Of a stretch of DNA of 64,000 bases, positions 44,787 to 54,616 are shown piece by piece. The DNA lies in NCBI GenBank assembly GCA_028724545.1, contig JAQYCU010000024.1:1-64000 (forward strand), read 5' to 3'. Position numbers and translations under genes: made by a program. Numbering within the stretch: position 1 is the first letter of the stretch; each line of letters opens with the position of its first letter. The notes under the pieces are model-generated. The model made no database searches. It was not told the origin of the DNA and saw nothing but the letters and a program-made list of their open reading frames with translations. Source of the DNA: a bacterium (GTDB taxonomy: Bacteria > Bacillota > Clostridia > Lachnospirales > Lachnospiraceae).

Positions 44787-47700
44787 ATGTATTTAAAGAG
44801 TCTGGAAGTACAAGGATTCAAATCATTTGCTAATAAATTAGTATTTGAGTTCCACAATGGAATTACGGCAATTGTAGGTCCAAACGGAAGTGGAAAAAGT
44901 AATGTGGCAGATGCAGTGCGCTGGGTATTGGGAGAACAAAGTGCAAAACAGCTGCGTGGAGCAAAAATGGAAGATGTCATCTTTGCAGGAACGCAGATGC
45001 GAAAGCCACTGGGGTATGCATATGTTGCCATTACCATCAGTAATGAGGACCACAAACTGGCAGTTCCCTATGAAGAAGTAAAAATTGCCAGAAGAGTGTA
45101 TCGTTCCGGCGAGAGTGAATACCTTTTAAACGGGGCGTCCTGCCGCTTAAAAGATATTCAGGAGTTATTATTTGACACAGGTATCGGTAAAGAAGGATAT
45201 TCCATTATCGGACAGGGACAGATTGATAAAATTCTGAGTGGAAAACCGGAAGAAAGAAGAGAACTGTTTGACGAAGCAGCCGGTATTGTAAAATACAAAA
45301 AAAGAAAGGCTGCAGCACAGAAGAATTTAGAAGAAGAACAGCAGAATATGGTCCGTATTGAGGACATTTTATCCGAATTGGAAAAACAGGTCGGACCGTT
45401 AAAAGAGCAGTCAGAGAAGGCAAAAGAATATCTGGCATACCGTGATGAGTTACGAAATCTGGATATTAACTTGTTTTTGTCAGAATATGACAGAATCCAC
45501 GGTGAGATTACAGATGTAGAAAAGAAAGAAGAAATTGCTTCACGCGATTTAACGGAGGCAACTGCTGAATTTGATAAGACAAAGGAAGAATATCTGGAAG
45601 TAGAGGGACAGTTAGAAAAGCATAATCAGAGTCTTGAACAAAAGAAAGAATTGTTATCGATTGATAAGATTTCTTTAAGCAAGTCGGAAGCAGAAATAAA
45701 AGTATTACAGGAACAGATTAATGCTGTCCGTCAGAATAAAGAGCATAACCGGGAGCAGATTACATCTTTAGAGATGCGTATTGCCACACAGGAGTCGGAA
45801 AAAGAAAGCTATCAGGAGCAGAAAACGAAAACAGATGCAGTGATTTCTGACTTAGAACAGCAGCAGGCAGTAAAGCAGAGTAAAATAGATGAAATGACAG
45901 CAGAAATTTCATCTTTGGAAGAAAAAATCAGCCGGTGTAATCAGGACATGCTTGTCAGTCTGAATGAGAATACGGATGTTAAGACGGATGAGCAGCGTAT
46001 TAAGACGTTATTAGAGCAGAATAATATTAAAAAAGCAGAACTGACCAAGAAAGTGCTGGAAAACAAGACAGAGGCTTCCATTCTGGCAGAAACATTAGAA
46101 GAGCAAAAAAGCGTTCTGGAAGATGTTTCTGAAAAAATCAAGGCGATGGATGATAATATTGCAGCACTTCGCCAGTCATTGCAGACAAATGAAACAGAAA
46201 ATGAAAACTTACACCACGAACACAGGGATACCCAGCAGCAGTTCCATATGGAAAATTCTCGTCTGGAATCTTTGAAAAATATTTCAGAACGTTATGAGGG
46301 ATTCGGGCAGAGTATCAAACGTGTGATGGAACAGAAAAAGAAATATCCGGGTATTATTGGCGTAGTAGCTGATATTATCCGTGTGCAGAAAGATTATGAA
46401 CTGGCAGTAGAAACAGCTCTGGGTGGAAGCATTCAGAATATTGTTACGGATAATGAGCAGACGGCAAAAGCACTGATTGCGCATTTAAAGGCAAATAAAT
46501 ATGGACGTGCAACCTTTTTGCCACTTACTACCGTCAAAGCAAAACCTGTCAGTCTGTCAGGAAATATTTTGTCAGAGCCGGGTGTGATTGGAATGGCTTC
46601 CTCACTGGTTTCCGTAGAGGACAGATTTTCGGAACTGATAGAGTATCTGTTAGGCCGTTTTGTGGTTGTTGACCATATTGACCACGCGATTGCACTGGCA
46701 AAGAAATATCATCATACCATGCGTATTGTCACAAAAGAGGGAGATTTGATTAACCCGGGTGGCTCTATGTCTGGTGGTGCATTCCGGAATAACCACAATC
46801 TGCTGGGACGCCGTCGTGAAATTGAAGAATTAGAGAAACGCACGGCAACTCTTAAAATGCAATTGCAGACATTATCGCAGGATATTGCACAAAAAGAAAA
46901 AGAAGCAGAAGAGATTTCTAAAAAACTGGCTGGCAACCAAAAAGTAAGACAGGAACTGGGCTTGCAGCAGAATACGGCAAAATTAAATTATGAGCATGCT
47001 GTGGAAGAATTGGATAAAAATAATGAAAAATTAGATTTAATCCGTCTGGAAAGTGAAGAAATCGAGAGAAAGAAACAAAGCCTGCATCAGGATATAGAAA
47101 AGATTACTGAAAGAATGCAGGAAAATGAAAAGTTAAACCAGGAACGCGAAAAGCAGATTGCAGACTGGAATGACCAGTTAGAAAAGGCAAAAGAGATGCA
47201 GGAGGAGTGTACTTCACAAAACTCTTCGCTGCTGTTAGATTTGACGGCACAAAAACAGAACAGACAGAATATCGAAGCAAATATGGAGCGTATCGGCCAG
47301 ACAGTACAGGCATTGCAAAATGAGTTGCAGCAGGTAAATCAAAGTGGACAGAGTGCTGATATGCAGGTATTGCAAAAAGAGCAGGAAATTCGCCAGACGC
47401 AAGACAACATTGCCGATATGAAGCGTCATATGGAAGAACTGGAAAGCAGTATAGAGCAGACAGTTGCACAAAGAAATGAGATGACACAGCTTCACAAAGG
47501 TTTCTTTGAAAAAAGAGAAGAATTGTCTGCTAAGAAGAGTGAATTGGACAAAGAGTGTTTCCGTCTGAGCAATCAAAAGGAAAAATTGTCGGAAAAGATA
47601 AATTCCTACACGGAATATATGTGGGAACAGTATGAACTTACTTACCACACGGCAGAAGAAAAAAGGGTTGCTATTGACATCAGTCCGGCAAAAATGAAAA

Positions 47701-48350
47701 CGGAAATTGCTAAACTGAAGAATCAGATGAAAGCATTAGGGGATGTTAATGTTAATGCTGTTGAGCAATATAAGGAAGTTCAGGAACGTTACGAACTGTT
47801 GCATACACAGCATGATGACCTGGTGGAGGCAGCCAATGTGCTGATTGGCATTATTGAGGAACTGGATACGGAAATGCGTAAGCAGTTTGAAACACAGTTT
47901 GCTGAAATCAGAACACGTTTTGACCAGGTTTTCAAAGAATTATTTGGTGGTGGACGTGGTACACTGGAATTAACACCAGATGAAGATATTCTTCAGGCAG
48001 GTATCCGGATTATTGCACAGCCACCGGGAAAGAAACTGCAGAATATGATGCAGCTGTCGGGTGGAGAAAAGGCACTGACTGCCATTGCACTTTTGTTTGC
48101 AATACAGAGTTTAAAACCATCTCCGTTTTGTCTGCTGGATGAAATTGAGGCAGCACTGGATGATTCCAACGTAGGCCGTTATGCAGAATATCTGCATAAA
48201 CTGACGAAGGATACGCAGTTTATTGTAATTACCCACCGACGGGGAACTATGAATGCAGCAGATATTTTATATGGTATTACGATGCAGGAAAAAGGCGTGT
48301 CTACACTGGTATCTGTTAATCTTCTGGATGAAGATGAGATTGCAAATTAA
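44787..48350 (+). CDS. smc: Chromosome segregation protein SMC
   Basis: Condensin ATPase of 1187 residues. Walker A GPNGSGKS at 31-38. Long coiled coils (about 165-500 and 675-1020) flank a hinge at about 515-665 (YPGIIGVVADII, MSGGAF at its end). The ABC signature LSGGEK is at 1090-1095, followed by Walker B LLDEIEAALDDSN. I chose the ATG at 44787 with GGAGG 6 bases upstream; the 20 codons before it are not family-like. Between rnc and ftsY, the standard order. Confidence 0.97.
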   Translation: MYLKSLEVQGFKSFANKLVFEFHNGITAIVGPNGSGKSNVADAVRWVLGEQSAKQLRGAKMEDVIFAGTQMRKPLGYAYVAITISNEDHKLAVPYEEVKIARRVYRSGESEYLLNGASCRLKDIQELLFDTGIGKEGYSIIGQGQIDKILSGKPEERRELFDEAAGIVKYKKRKAAAQKNLEEEQQNMVRIEDILSELEKQVGPLKEQSEKAKEYLAYRDELRNLDINLFLSEYDRIHGEITDVEKKEEIASRDLTEATAEFDKTKEEYLEVEGQLEKHNQSLEQKKELLSIDKISLSKSEAEIKVLQEQINAVRQNKEHNREQITSLEMRIATQESEKESYQEQKTKTDAVISDLEQQQAVKQSKIDEMTAEISSLEEKISRCNQDMLVSLNENTDVKTDEQRIKTLLEQNNIKKAELTKKVLENKTEASILAETLEEQKSVLEDVSEKIKAMDDNIAALRQSLQTNETENENLHHEHRDTQQQFHMENSRLESLKNISERYEGFGQSIKRVMEQKKKYPGIIGVVADIIRVQKDYELAVETALGGSIQNIVTDNEQTAKALIAHLKANKYGRATFLPLTTVKAKPVSLSGNILSEPGVIGMASSLVSVEDRFSELIEYLLGRFVVVDHIDHAIALAKKYHHTMRIVTKEGDLINPGGSMSGGAFRNNHNLLGRRREIEELEKRTATLKMQLQTLSQDIAQKEKEAEEISKKLAGNQKVRQELGLQQNTAKLNYEHAVEELDKNNEKLDLIRLESEEIERKKQSLHQDIEKITERMQENEKLNQEREKQIADWNDQLEKAKEMQEECTSQNSSLLLDLTAQKQNRQNIEANMERIGQTVQALQNELQQVNQSGQSADMQVLQKEQEIRQTQDNIADMKRHMEELESSIEQTVAQRNEMTQLHKGFFEKREELSAKKSELDKECFRLSNQKEKLSEKINSYTEYMWEQYELTYHTAEEKRVAIDISPAKMKTEIAKLKNQMKALGDVNVNAVEQYKEVQERYELLHTQHDDLVEAANVLIGIIEELDTEMRKQFETQFAEIRTRFDQVFKELFGGGRGTLELTPDEDILQAGIRIIAQPPGKKLQNMMQLSGGEKALTAIALLFAIQSLKPSPFCLLDEIEAALDDSNVGRYAEYLHKLTKDTQFIVITHRRGTMNAADILYGITMQEKGVSTLVSVNLLDEDEIAN

Positions 48351-48389
48351 ATAGTTTCGCAGATAAAGCATAAGTATGAGGTGACATAA

Positions 48390-49322
48390 ATGAGTGAGAA
48401 AAAAGGCTTTTTTGGAAAATTAATTGGTGGATTAACGAAGACAAGAGATAATTTGAAATCCGGTATTGATTCTATTTTCAGTGGTTTCTCTGAAATCGAT
48501 GAAGATTTTTATGAGGAGTTGGAAGAAGTTCTGATTATGGCAGATATCGGTGTCAGGACAACGGAAAAAATCATTGATAATCTTCGGGAAAAAGTGAAAG
48601 AGCAGAAGATTAAAGAAATTTCCGTCTGCCGTCAGCTGCTGATTGACTCCATCAAAGAGCAGATGCGTGTAAATGAAACGGCATATGAGTTTGAAAAGAC
48701 ACAGTCTGTTGTATTACTAATTGGTGTAAATGGCGTAGGAAAGACGACCTCTGTCGGAAAACTGGCAGGTCAGTTAAAAGAGCAGGGCAAGAAAGTTGTA
48801 TTGGCAGCTGCTGATACATTCCGTGCTGCAGCCATTGAACAGCTGACTGAGTGGGCCAACCGTGCCGGAGTAGAACTAATCGCAGGACAGGAAGGCGGGG
48901 ACCCTGCAGCTGTTGTATATGATGCCGTTAATGCAGCAAAAGCAAGAAAAGCAGATGTTTTAATATGTGATACGGCAGGACGTCTTCATAACAAAAAGAA
49001 TCTGATGGAAGAATTGCGCAAAATCAACCGTATTATTGACAGGGAGTTCCTGGAAGCGCACCGTGAAACACTGGTGGTACTTGATGGAACAACAGGACAG
49101 AATGCATTGGCACAGGCACAGCAGTTTGCTGAAGTCGCAGATATTACAGGAATTATTCTGACAAAATTAGATGGAACAGCCAAAGGTGGTATTGCCATTG
49201 CAATCCAGTCAGAAATGAATATACCGGTTAAATATATCGGAATCGGTGAACAAATCGATGATTTGCAGAAATTTGATGCAGATGCCTTCGTAGACGCTCT
49301 TTTTGAGGGCACGGAAAGGTAA
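48390..49322 (+). CDS. ftsY: Signal recognition particle receptor FtsY
   Basis: SRP GTPase that docks ribosome-SRP complexes at the membrane. N domain (about 1-95), then the G domain with G1 GVNGVGKTT at 112-120, [31 protein letters not shown] and the closing [13 protein letters not shown]. 310 residues, a short form without the acidic A domain, as in many Firmicutes. Its stop overlaps an ATG of the next frame. Confidence 0.97.
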   Translation: MSEKKGFFGKLIGGLTKTRDNLKSGIDSIFSGFSEIDEDFYEELEEVLIMADIGVRTTEKIIDNLREKVKEQKIKEISVCRQLLIDSIKEQMRVNETAYEFEKTQSVVLLIGVNGVGKTTSVGKLAGQLKEQGKKVVLAAADTFRAAAIEQLTEWANRAGVELIAGQEGGDPAAVVYDAVNAAKARKADVLICDTAGRLHNKKNLMEELRKINRIIDREFLEAHRETLVVLDGTTGQNALAQAQQFAEVADITGIILTKLDGTAKGGIAIAIQSEMNIPVKYIGIGEQIDDLQKFDADAFVDALFEGTER

Positions 49323-49348
49323 TGAGTGACAATATAGGAGGAATGGCC

Positions 49349-50569
49349 ATGATGACATTAGAAAAGTTTGAAGAAGCTTTTGATAAGGTGAAGGAAGTTG
49401 TATTGCCGACAAATCTGATTTATAGTGAATATTTTTCAGAGCAGACCGGTAATAAAGTATATTTTAAACCAGAGAATATGCAATATACAGGTGCTTACAA
49501 AGTACGTGGTGCATATTACAAAATTAGTACATTGAGTGAAGAAGAACGAAAGAAAGGCCTGATAACGGCATCAGCCGGCAACCATGCGCAGGGTGTTGCT
49601 TATGCAGCTAAAATTTACGGGGTTCCGGCAACGATTGTTATGCCGACGACAACACCTCTTATTAAAGTCAACAGAACAAAGAGTTATGGCGCAAAGGTAG
49701 TTCTTCATGGAAATGTTTATGATGAAGCATGCCAGTATGCGTTAGAACTGGCAAAAGAGCAGGGACTGACCTTTGTGCATCCTTTTAATGATGAAACGGT
49801 TGCAACCGGTCAGGGAACGATAGCAATGGAAATCGTAAAAGAACTTCCGACGGTTGACATCATTTTAGTTCCAATTGGTGGAGGAGGACTTGCAGCCGGT
49901 GTATCCACATTTGCCAAATTATTAAATCCGAATATCAAAGTCATTGGTGTAGAGCCTGCCGGTGCAAGCTGTATGAAAGCCTCACTGGAAGCAGGAAAGG
50001 TAGTAACGTTGCCAAATGTCAATACGATTGCAGATGGTACAGCAGTAAAAACACCGGGTGATGTTGTATTCCCATATATTCAGAAAAATATAGATGATAT
50101 TATTGCAGTAGAAGACCACGAACTGATTGTAAATTTCCTGGATATTATGGAAAATCACAAAATGCTGGTAGAAAATTCCGGCCTTTTGACAGTGGCAGCC
50201 CTGAAACATTTAGATTGCAAAGACAAAAAGATAGTTTCCATTCTCAGTGGTGGAAATATGGATATTATTACGTTGTCTTCTGTAGTACAGCACGGCCTGA
50301 TTCAGAGAGGAAGAGTATTTACTGTTTCTGTTCAACTGCCTGACAGACCGGGTGAGTTAGAAAAAGTTGCCAGTATTCTTGCAGAATTAAAAGGAAATGT
50401 CATTCGGTTAGAGCATAATCAGTTTGTAAGTATTAACAGAAATGCTGCTGTAGAACTTCGCATTACATTAGAAGCATTTGGTCAGGAGCATAAAGAAGAG
50501 ATTATCGAAGTACTTCGTCAAAAAGGATATAAACCGAGAGAAGAAAGTCCAACCGTATTATACGAATAA
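49349..50569 (+). CDS. ilvA: Threonine ammonia-lyase (threonine deaminase)
   Basis: PLP enzyme that deaminates threonine to 2-oxobutyrate. PLP Lys51 is in YTGAYKVRGAY, with SAGNHAQGVAYAA and the phosphate-binding PIGGGGLAAG. A single C-terminal ACT domain (about 325-400, SVQLPDRPGELEKVASIL) could bind an effector. Size and single ACT place it near the catabolic TdcB or short IlvA type, so both biosynthetic and fermentative roles are possible. I chose the ATG at 49349 (AGGAGG 7 bases upstream); the earlier ATG at 49322 overlaps the ftsY stop. hisZ follows closely. Confidence 0.9.
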   Translation: MMTLEKFEEAFDKVKEVVLPTNLIYSEYFSEQTGNKVYFKPENMQYTGAYKVRGAYYKISTLSEEERKKGLITASAGNHAQGVAYAAKIYGVPATIVMPTTTPLIKVNRTKSYGAKVVLHGNVYDEACQYALELAKEQGLTFVHPFNDETVATGQGTIAMEIVKELPTVDIILVPIGGGGLAAGVSTFAKLLNPNIKVIGVEPAGASCMKASLEAGKVVTLPNVNTIADGTAVKTPGDVVFPYIQKNIDDIIAVEDHELIVNFLDIMENHKMLVENSGLLTVAALKHLDCKDKKIVSILSGGNMDIITLSSVVQHGLIQRGRVFTVSVQLPDRPGELEKVASILAELKGNVIRLEHNQFVSINRNAAVELRITLEAFGQEHKEEIIEVLRQKGYKPREESPTVLYE

Positions 50570-50585
50570 AAGGAGGAAAAATTGG

Positions 50586-51869
50586 ATGAGCCAGGGAAAT
50601 TTTGATTTGGGAGATACACAGAAGGGGCAGGAACTGCTGCATACTCCCGGTGGTGTAAGAGATGTTTATGGAATAGAATGTGCCAGAAAACTGACAGTAA
50701 AAGAAAAAGTCCATAATGTGATGAAAAAATATGGTTTCCGTGATATTGAAACACCTACTTTTGAATATTTTGATATTTTCAGCAAAGAGCGTGGAACTGT
50801 CCAGTCAAAGGAGATGTTTAAGTTCTTTGACCGTGACAACAATACGCTGGTATTAAGACCGGATGTTACTCCGTCCATAGCACGCTGTGTTGCAAAATAT
50901 GACCGTGATGAGGAGATGCAGATTCGTCTGTGCTATACCGGAAAAACTTTTGTAAATACCAGCCAGTACAAAGGAAAATTACAGGAAGTGACACAAGTTG
51001 GTGCTGAATTATATAATGATGATACTTCTGATGCAGACGCTGAAATGATTGCCATGATGGTAGAGTGCCTTTTAGAAAGTGGTTTAAAAGAGTTTCAGTT
51101 GGAAGTCGGACACGCCGACTTTTTCAGGGGACTTGTTGAAGAGGCAGGTTTTGAAAAACAGGAAGCAGAAGAATTACGCAATCTGATTGTCAGCAAGAAT
51201 TTTTTTGGTGTTGAGGAAATGTTAGACCATCTGACGGTATCGGAACCACTGAAAGAAATTTTTGTGAAATTGCCGGAACTTCTTGGAGATTTGCCGGAAT
51301 GTATTTCTTACATAGAAAAAAGAACAAAAAATGAAAGAGTGCTTCAGGCATTAGAACGTCTGGAAAAAGTAGAATCCATTTTAGCATTATATGGCGTATC
51401 CGATTATATTACGATTGACCTCAGTATGCTGAGCCAGTACAGTTATTATACCGGTGTTATTTTCAGGGCGTATACTTATGGAAATGGTGAGGCACTTGCA
51501 ACAGGAGGCCGTTATGATGGTCTGGTAAAACAGTTTGGCAAAGATGCACCGGCTATCGGACTTGCCATTGTCATTGACCAGCTGATGCTTGCATTAAGCC
51601 GTCAGAATTTATTTGAAGATACAACACTGGGTGGAACGATTTTCCTTTATCCACAGTCACTTCGGAAAGAAGCTGTCAGACTGACAGAGGAATATCGCAA
51701 AGAAGGCAAAAATATCCAGATGTTACGAAAATCGTCCCAAAAATCTTTCGATGTATATAAAGAATATGCACAGCGAATGAAAATTGATACGATTCTCTAT
51801 CTTGAAAAGGAAAATGTTATACTGGCATATGACGTTGCGACAAAACAAGAAGAATACAGACAACTGTAA
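50586..51869 (+). CDS. hisZ: ATP phosphoribosyltransferase regulatory subunit HisZ
   Basis: Histidyl-tRNA synthetase paralogue that joins short-form HisG to make an active, histidine-regulated enzyme. The class II core is visible (LHTPGGVRDVYG, RPDVTPSIARCVAK, YYTGVIFRAYTYG, ATGGRYDGLVKQFG), but the normal HisRS anticodon domain is not clear. About 100 C-terminal residues remain. 427 residues. I chose the ATG at 50586 with GGAGG upstream. Its neighbour hisG is the short form that needs HisZ, which supports the call over HisS. Confidence 0.92.
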   Translation: MSQGNFDLGDTQKGQELLHTPGGVRDVYGIECARKLTVKEKVHNVMKKYGFRDIETPTFEYFDIFSKERGTVQSKEMFKFFDRDNNTLVLRPDVTPSIARCVAKYDRDEEMQIRLCYTGKTFVNTSQYKGKLQEVTQVGAELYNDDTSDADAEMIAMMVECLLESGLKEFQLEVGHADFFRGLVEEAGFEKQEAEELRNLIVSKNFFGVEEMLDHLTVSEPLKEIFVKLPELLGDLPECISYIEKRTKNERVLQALERLEKVESILALYGVSDYITIDLSMLSQYSYYTGVIFRAYTYGNGEALATGGRYDGLVKQFGKDAPAIGLAIVIDQLMLALSRQNLFEDTTLGGTIFLYPQSLRKEAVRLTEEYRKEGKNIQMLRKSSQKSFDVYKEYAQRMKIDTILYLEKENVILAYDVATKQEEYRQL

Positions 51870-51903
51870 TCAGACAGCAGTAAACAGTAGATAGGAGTAT
51901 AGA

Positions 51904-52545
51904 ATGAAATATATAACATTTGCATTGGCTAAGGGCAGACTAGCAAAGCAGACATTAAGCCTGCTAGAGCAGATTGGAATTACCTGCGAAGAAATGAAAG
52001 ATGAAAAGACAAGAAAACTGATTTTTGTCAATGAAGAACTTGGTTTTAAATTTTTCCTGTCAAAAGCGACAGACGTTCCTACCTATGTAGAGATGGGAGC
52101 AGCTGACATCGGAGTGGTTGGAAAAGATACCATTTTGGAAGAAGGAAGAAAATTATATGAAGTGCTGGATTTAAATTGTGGAAAATGCAGAATGTGCGTA
52201 GCAGGACCGGCAAGCGCAAAAGAACAGTTGAATAATGGTTCTTTAATCCGTGTGGCAAGCAAATATCCTAATATTGCAAAAGATTATTTTTATAATAAAA
52301 AGCACCAGACGGTAGAAATTATTAAGTTAAATGGTTCTGTCGAACTGGCACCAATCGTAGGACTTTCAGAAGTAATTGTTGATATCGTGGAAACGGGTTC
52401 TACCCTGAAAGAAAACGGGTTGGAAGTATTGGAAGAGATTTGTCCATTATCAGCGCGTGTTGTAGTAAACGAAGTAAGTATGAAAATGCAGCATGAGCGA
52501 ATTACGAAATTATTAAAAGAACTGAAAAAAGTCATTCCGGAGTAA
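51904..52545 (+). CDS. hisG: ATP phosphoribosyltransferase, short form
   Basis: First enzyme of histidine synthesis. 213 residues, so it lacks the C-terminal regulatory domain of long HisG and depends on HisZ. Blocks ITFALAKGRLAKQTL, GAADIGVVGKDTILE, RVASKYPNIAKDYF and the PRPP loop VDIVETGSTLKENGL are clear. AGGAG precedes the ATG. Confidence 0.96.
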   Translation: MKYITFALAKGRLAKQTLSLLEQIGITCEEMKDEKTRKLIFVNEELGFKFFLSKATDVPTYVEMGAADIGVVGKDTILEEGRKLYEVLDLNCGKCRMCVAGPASAKEQLNNGSLIRVASKYPNIAKDYFYNKKHQTVEIIKLNGSVELAPIVGLSEVIVDIVETGSTLKENGLEVLEEICPLSARVVVNEVSMKMQHERITKLLKELKKVIPE

Positions 52546-52576
52546 TCTCCACAAGAGGAAGAAAAGAGGTAATGTT

Positions 52577-53869
52577 ATGCGAATTGTGAAACTGACAGAA
52601 AATGAAAAGGCAAATATTTTAGAGAATCTTTTGAAAAGAAGTCCGAACCAGTATGGAACATTTGAAGATACGGTAAATGAAATTCTGGAAGATGTGAAGG
52701 CGAATGGAGATAAGGCTTTGTTTGCGTATACCAAAAAATTTGACGGCGTAGACATTACGAAAGATTCGATTCGCGTTACACAGGAAGAAATTGATGAGGC
52801 ATATACAAAAGTAGATGAACATTTACTGGAAATCATCCGGAAAGCATTGAAAAATATCAAGGAATATCACGAAAAACAGGTGCGTTACAGCTGGTTTGAC
52901 AGTAAGCCGGACGGAACACTTCTGGGACAGAAAGTTACTGCATTAGAACGTGTCGGTGTTTACGTTCCGGGTGGAAAAGCTGTTTATCCTTCCTCTGTAT
53001 TGATGAATATTGTGCCGGCAAAAGTAGCCGGGGTTGACCATATCGTTATGACAACACCACCGGGAAAAGATGGAAAAGTTTACCCGGTTACACTAGTCGC
53101 TGCAAAAGAGGCAGGTGTTGATGAGGTATATAAAGTGGGTGGTGCCCAGGCAATTGGTGCCCTTGCCTATGGAACAGAGAGTATCAAAAAAGTGGATAAG
53201 ATTGTAGGACCGGGAAACATTTTTGTGGCACTGGCGAAAAAAGCAGTATATGGTCATGTCAGTATTGATTCCATTGCAGGACCTAGTGAGATTCTTGTAC
53301 TGGCAGATGAAACAGCAAATCCACGTTATGTCGCAGCTGATTTACTGTCACAGGCAGAGCATGATGAAATGGCTTCAGCCATTCTGGTTACAACAAGTAT
53401 GGAACTTGCAGAAAAAGTTTCAGAAGAGGTGGACGGCTTTGTAAAAGAGTTATCCCGCAGCGAAATTATACAAAAATCATTAGATTCCTATGGCTATATT
53501 TTAGTGGCAGATACGATGGAAGAAGCAATTGATACAGCAAATGAGATTGCTTCGGAACATCTGGAGATTGTGACAAAGAATCCATTTGATACGATGACAC
53601 GCATTCGTAATGCAGGTGCTATTTTCCTGGGAGAGTACAGCAGTGAACCTCTTGGCGATTATTTTGCAGGACCCAACCATGTTCTTCCGACAAATGGAAC
53701 AGCAAAATTCTTCTCACCATTGTCAGTGGATGATTTTATTAAGAAGTCAAGTATTATTTCTTACTCAAAGGAAGCATTGGAACTGATTCATACCGATATT
53801 GAGGATTTCGCGAAGTCTGAAAAACTTACGGCACACGCAAACTCCATTGCCGTCCGTTTTGAAAAATAG
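52577..53869 (+). CDS. hisD: Histidinol dehydrogenase
   Basis: Zinc enzyme for the last two steps of histidine synthesis. Blocks YVPGGKAVYPSSVLMN, KVGGAQAIGALAYGT, KIVGPGNIFVALAK, AGPSEILVLAD, LSQAEHDEMASAIL, EHLEIVT and AGPNHVLPTNGTA are all present. 430 residues. AAGAGG precedes the ATG. A new promoter follows before hisB. Confidence 0.96.
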   Translation: MRIVKLTENEKANILENLLKRSPNQYGTFEDTVNEILEDVKANGDKALFAYTKKFDGVDITKDSIRVTQEEIDEAYTKVDEHLLEIIRKALKNIKEYHEKQVRYSWFDSKPDGTLLGQKVTALERVGVYVPGGKAVYPSSVLMNIVPAKVAGVDHIVMTTPPGKDGKVYPVTLVAAKEAGVDEVYKVGGAQAIGALAYGTESIKKVDKIVGPGNIFVALAKKAVYGHVSIDSIAGPSEILVLADETANPRYVAADLLSQAEHDEMASAILVTTSMELAEKVSEEVDGFVKELSRSEIIQKSLDSYGYILVADTMEEAIDTANEIASEHLEIVTKNPFDTMTRIRNAGAIFLGEYSSEPLGDYFAGPNHVLPTNGTAKFFSPLSVDDFIKKSSIISYSKEALELIHTDIEDFAKSEKLTAHANSIAVRFEK

Positions 53870-53871
53870 AT

Positions 53872-53900
53872 TTGCGTAGTTGTGCAGAATAGAGTATACT
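53872..53900 (+). promoter_or_regulatory. Promoter between hisD and hisB
   Basis: TTGCGT, 17-base spacer, TATACT, starting just after the hisD stop. It implies hisB and the hisIE fusion can be transcribed apart from hisZGD. Confidence 0.6.
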
Positions 53901-53909
53901 ATAAGTTAG

Positions 53910-53938
53910 GGCAGAACAGGTTAAAATATCATTCTGCC
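53910..53938 (+). other. Leader hairpin ahead of hisB
   Basis: GGCAGAA and TTCTGCC, 7 perfect pairs with a 15-base loop, at the expected 5' end of the transcript. No T run, so it is not a terminator. Confidence 0.45.
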
Positions 53939-53972
53939 ACTTATCAGAGAAATTCTAATAAAGGAGAGTGCC

Positions 53973-54581
53973 ATGGGAAACAATAAGTCTGTGTTAGAAA
54001 GAAAAGCGACAGTGACACGAAAGACAGGAGAAACCGATATTACAATTACATTGAATCTTGACGGAACAGGAAAGGCTGATATTCATACGGGAATTGGTTT
54101 CTTTGACCATATGCTGAATAGTTTTGCCAGACACGGGTTGTTTGATTTATCCGTCAGTGTGGCAGGCGATTTGGAAGTAGACACTCACCATTCTATAGAA
54201 GATACGGGAATTGTACTGGGACAGGCAATCAAAGAAGCCGTTGGGGACAAGCAGGGAATCAGACGATTTGGAAACTTTTTTCTCCCAATGGATGAAACAC
54301 TGGTGCTGTGTGCATTAGATTTGTCAGGACGTCCTTACTTGCAGAGCAATTTAGAATTATCCGTGCCAAAGGTCGGAGAATTTGATACAGAGATGGTACA
54401 TGAGTTCTTTTATGCTGTCAGTTATAGCAGTGGGATGAATTTGCATTTAAGGCAATTTGAAGGACAGAACAATCATCATATTATAGAGGCAGCCTTTAAG
54501 GCATTTGCAAAAGCTCTGGATGAAGCAATTTCCTATGATGAACGTATTACGGATGTACTTTCCACAAAAGGAACATTATAG
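53973..54581 (+). CDS. hisB: Imidazoleglycerol-phosphate dehydratase
   Basis: Single-function HisB of 202 residues without the phosphatase domain. Manganese-binding histidine motifs FFDHMLNSFARH, DTHHSIEDTGI and EGQNNHHIIEAAFKAFAKAL are present. AAAGGAGAG precedes the ATG. Confidence 0.97.
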   Translation: MGNNKSVLERKATVTRKTGETDITITLNLDGTGKADIHTGIGFFDHMLNSFARHGLFDLSVSVAGDLEVDTHHSIEDTGIVLGQAIKEAVGDKQGIRRFGNFFLPMDETLVLCALDLSGRPYLQSNLELSVPKVGEFDTEMVHEFFYAVSYSSGMNLHLRQFEGQNNHHIIEAAFKAFAKALDEAISYDERITDVLSTKGTL

Positions 54582-54616
54582 TATAGAATACAAAAAGGTT
54601 AAGACGGAGGGAAAGC

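Noticed and set aside
50586..51869. Histidyl-tRNA synthetase (hisS)
   Set aside because: It lies directly ahead of a short-form hisG in a histidine operon, and the anticodon-binding domain is not recognisable, so HisZ fits better.
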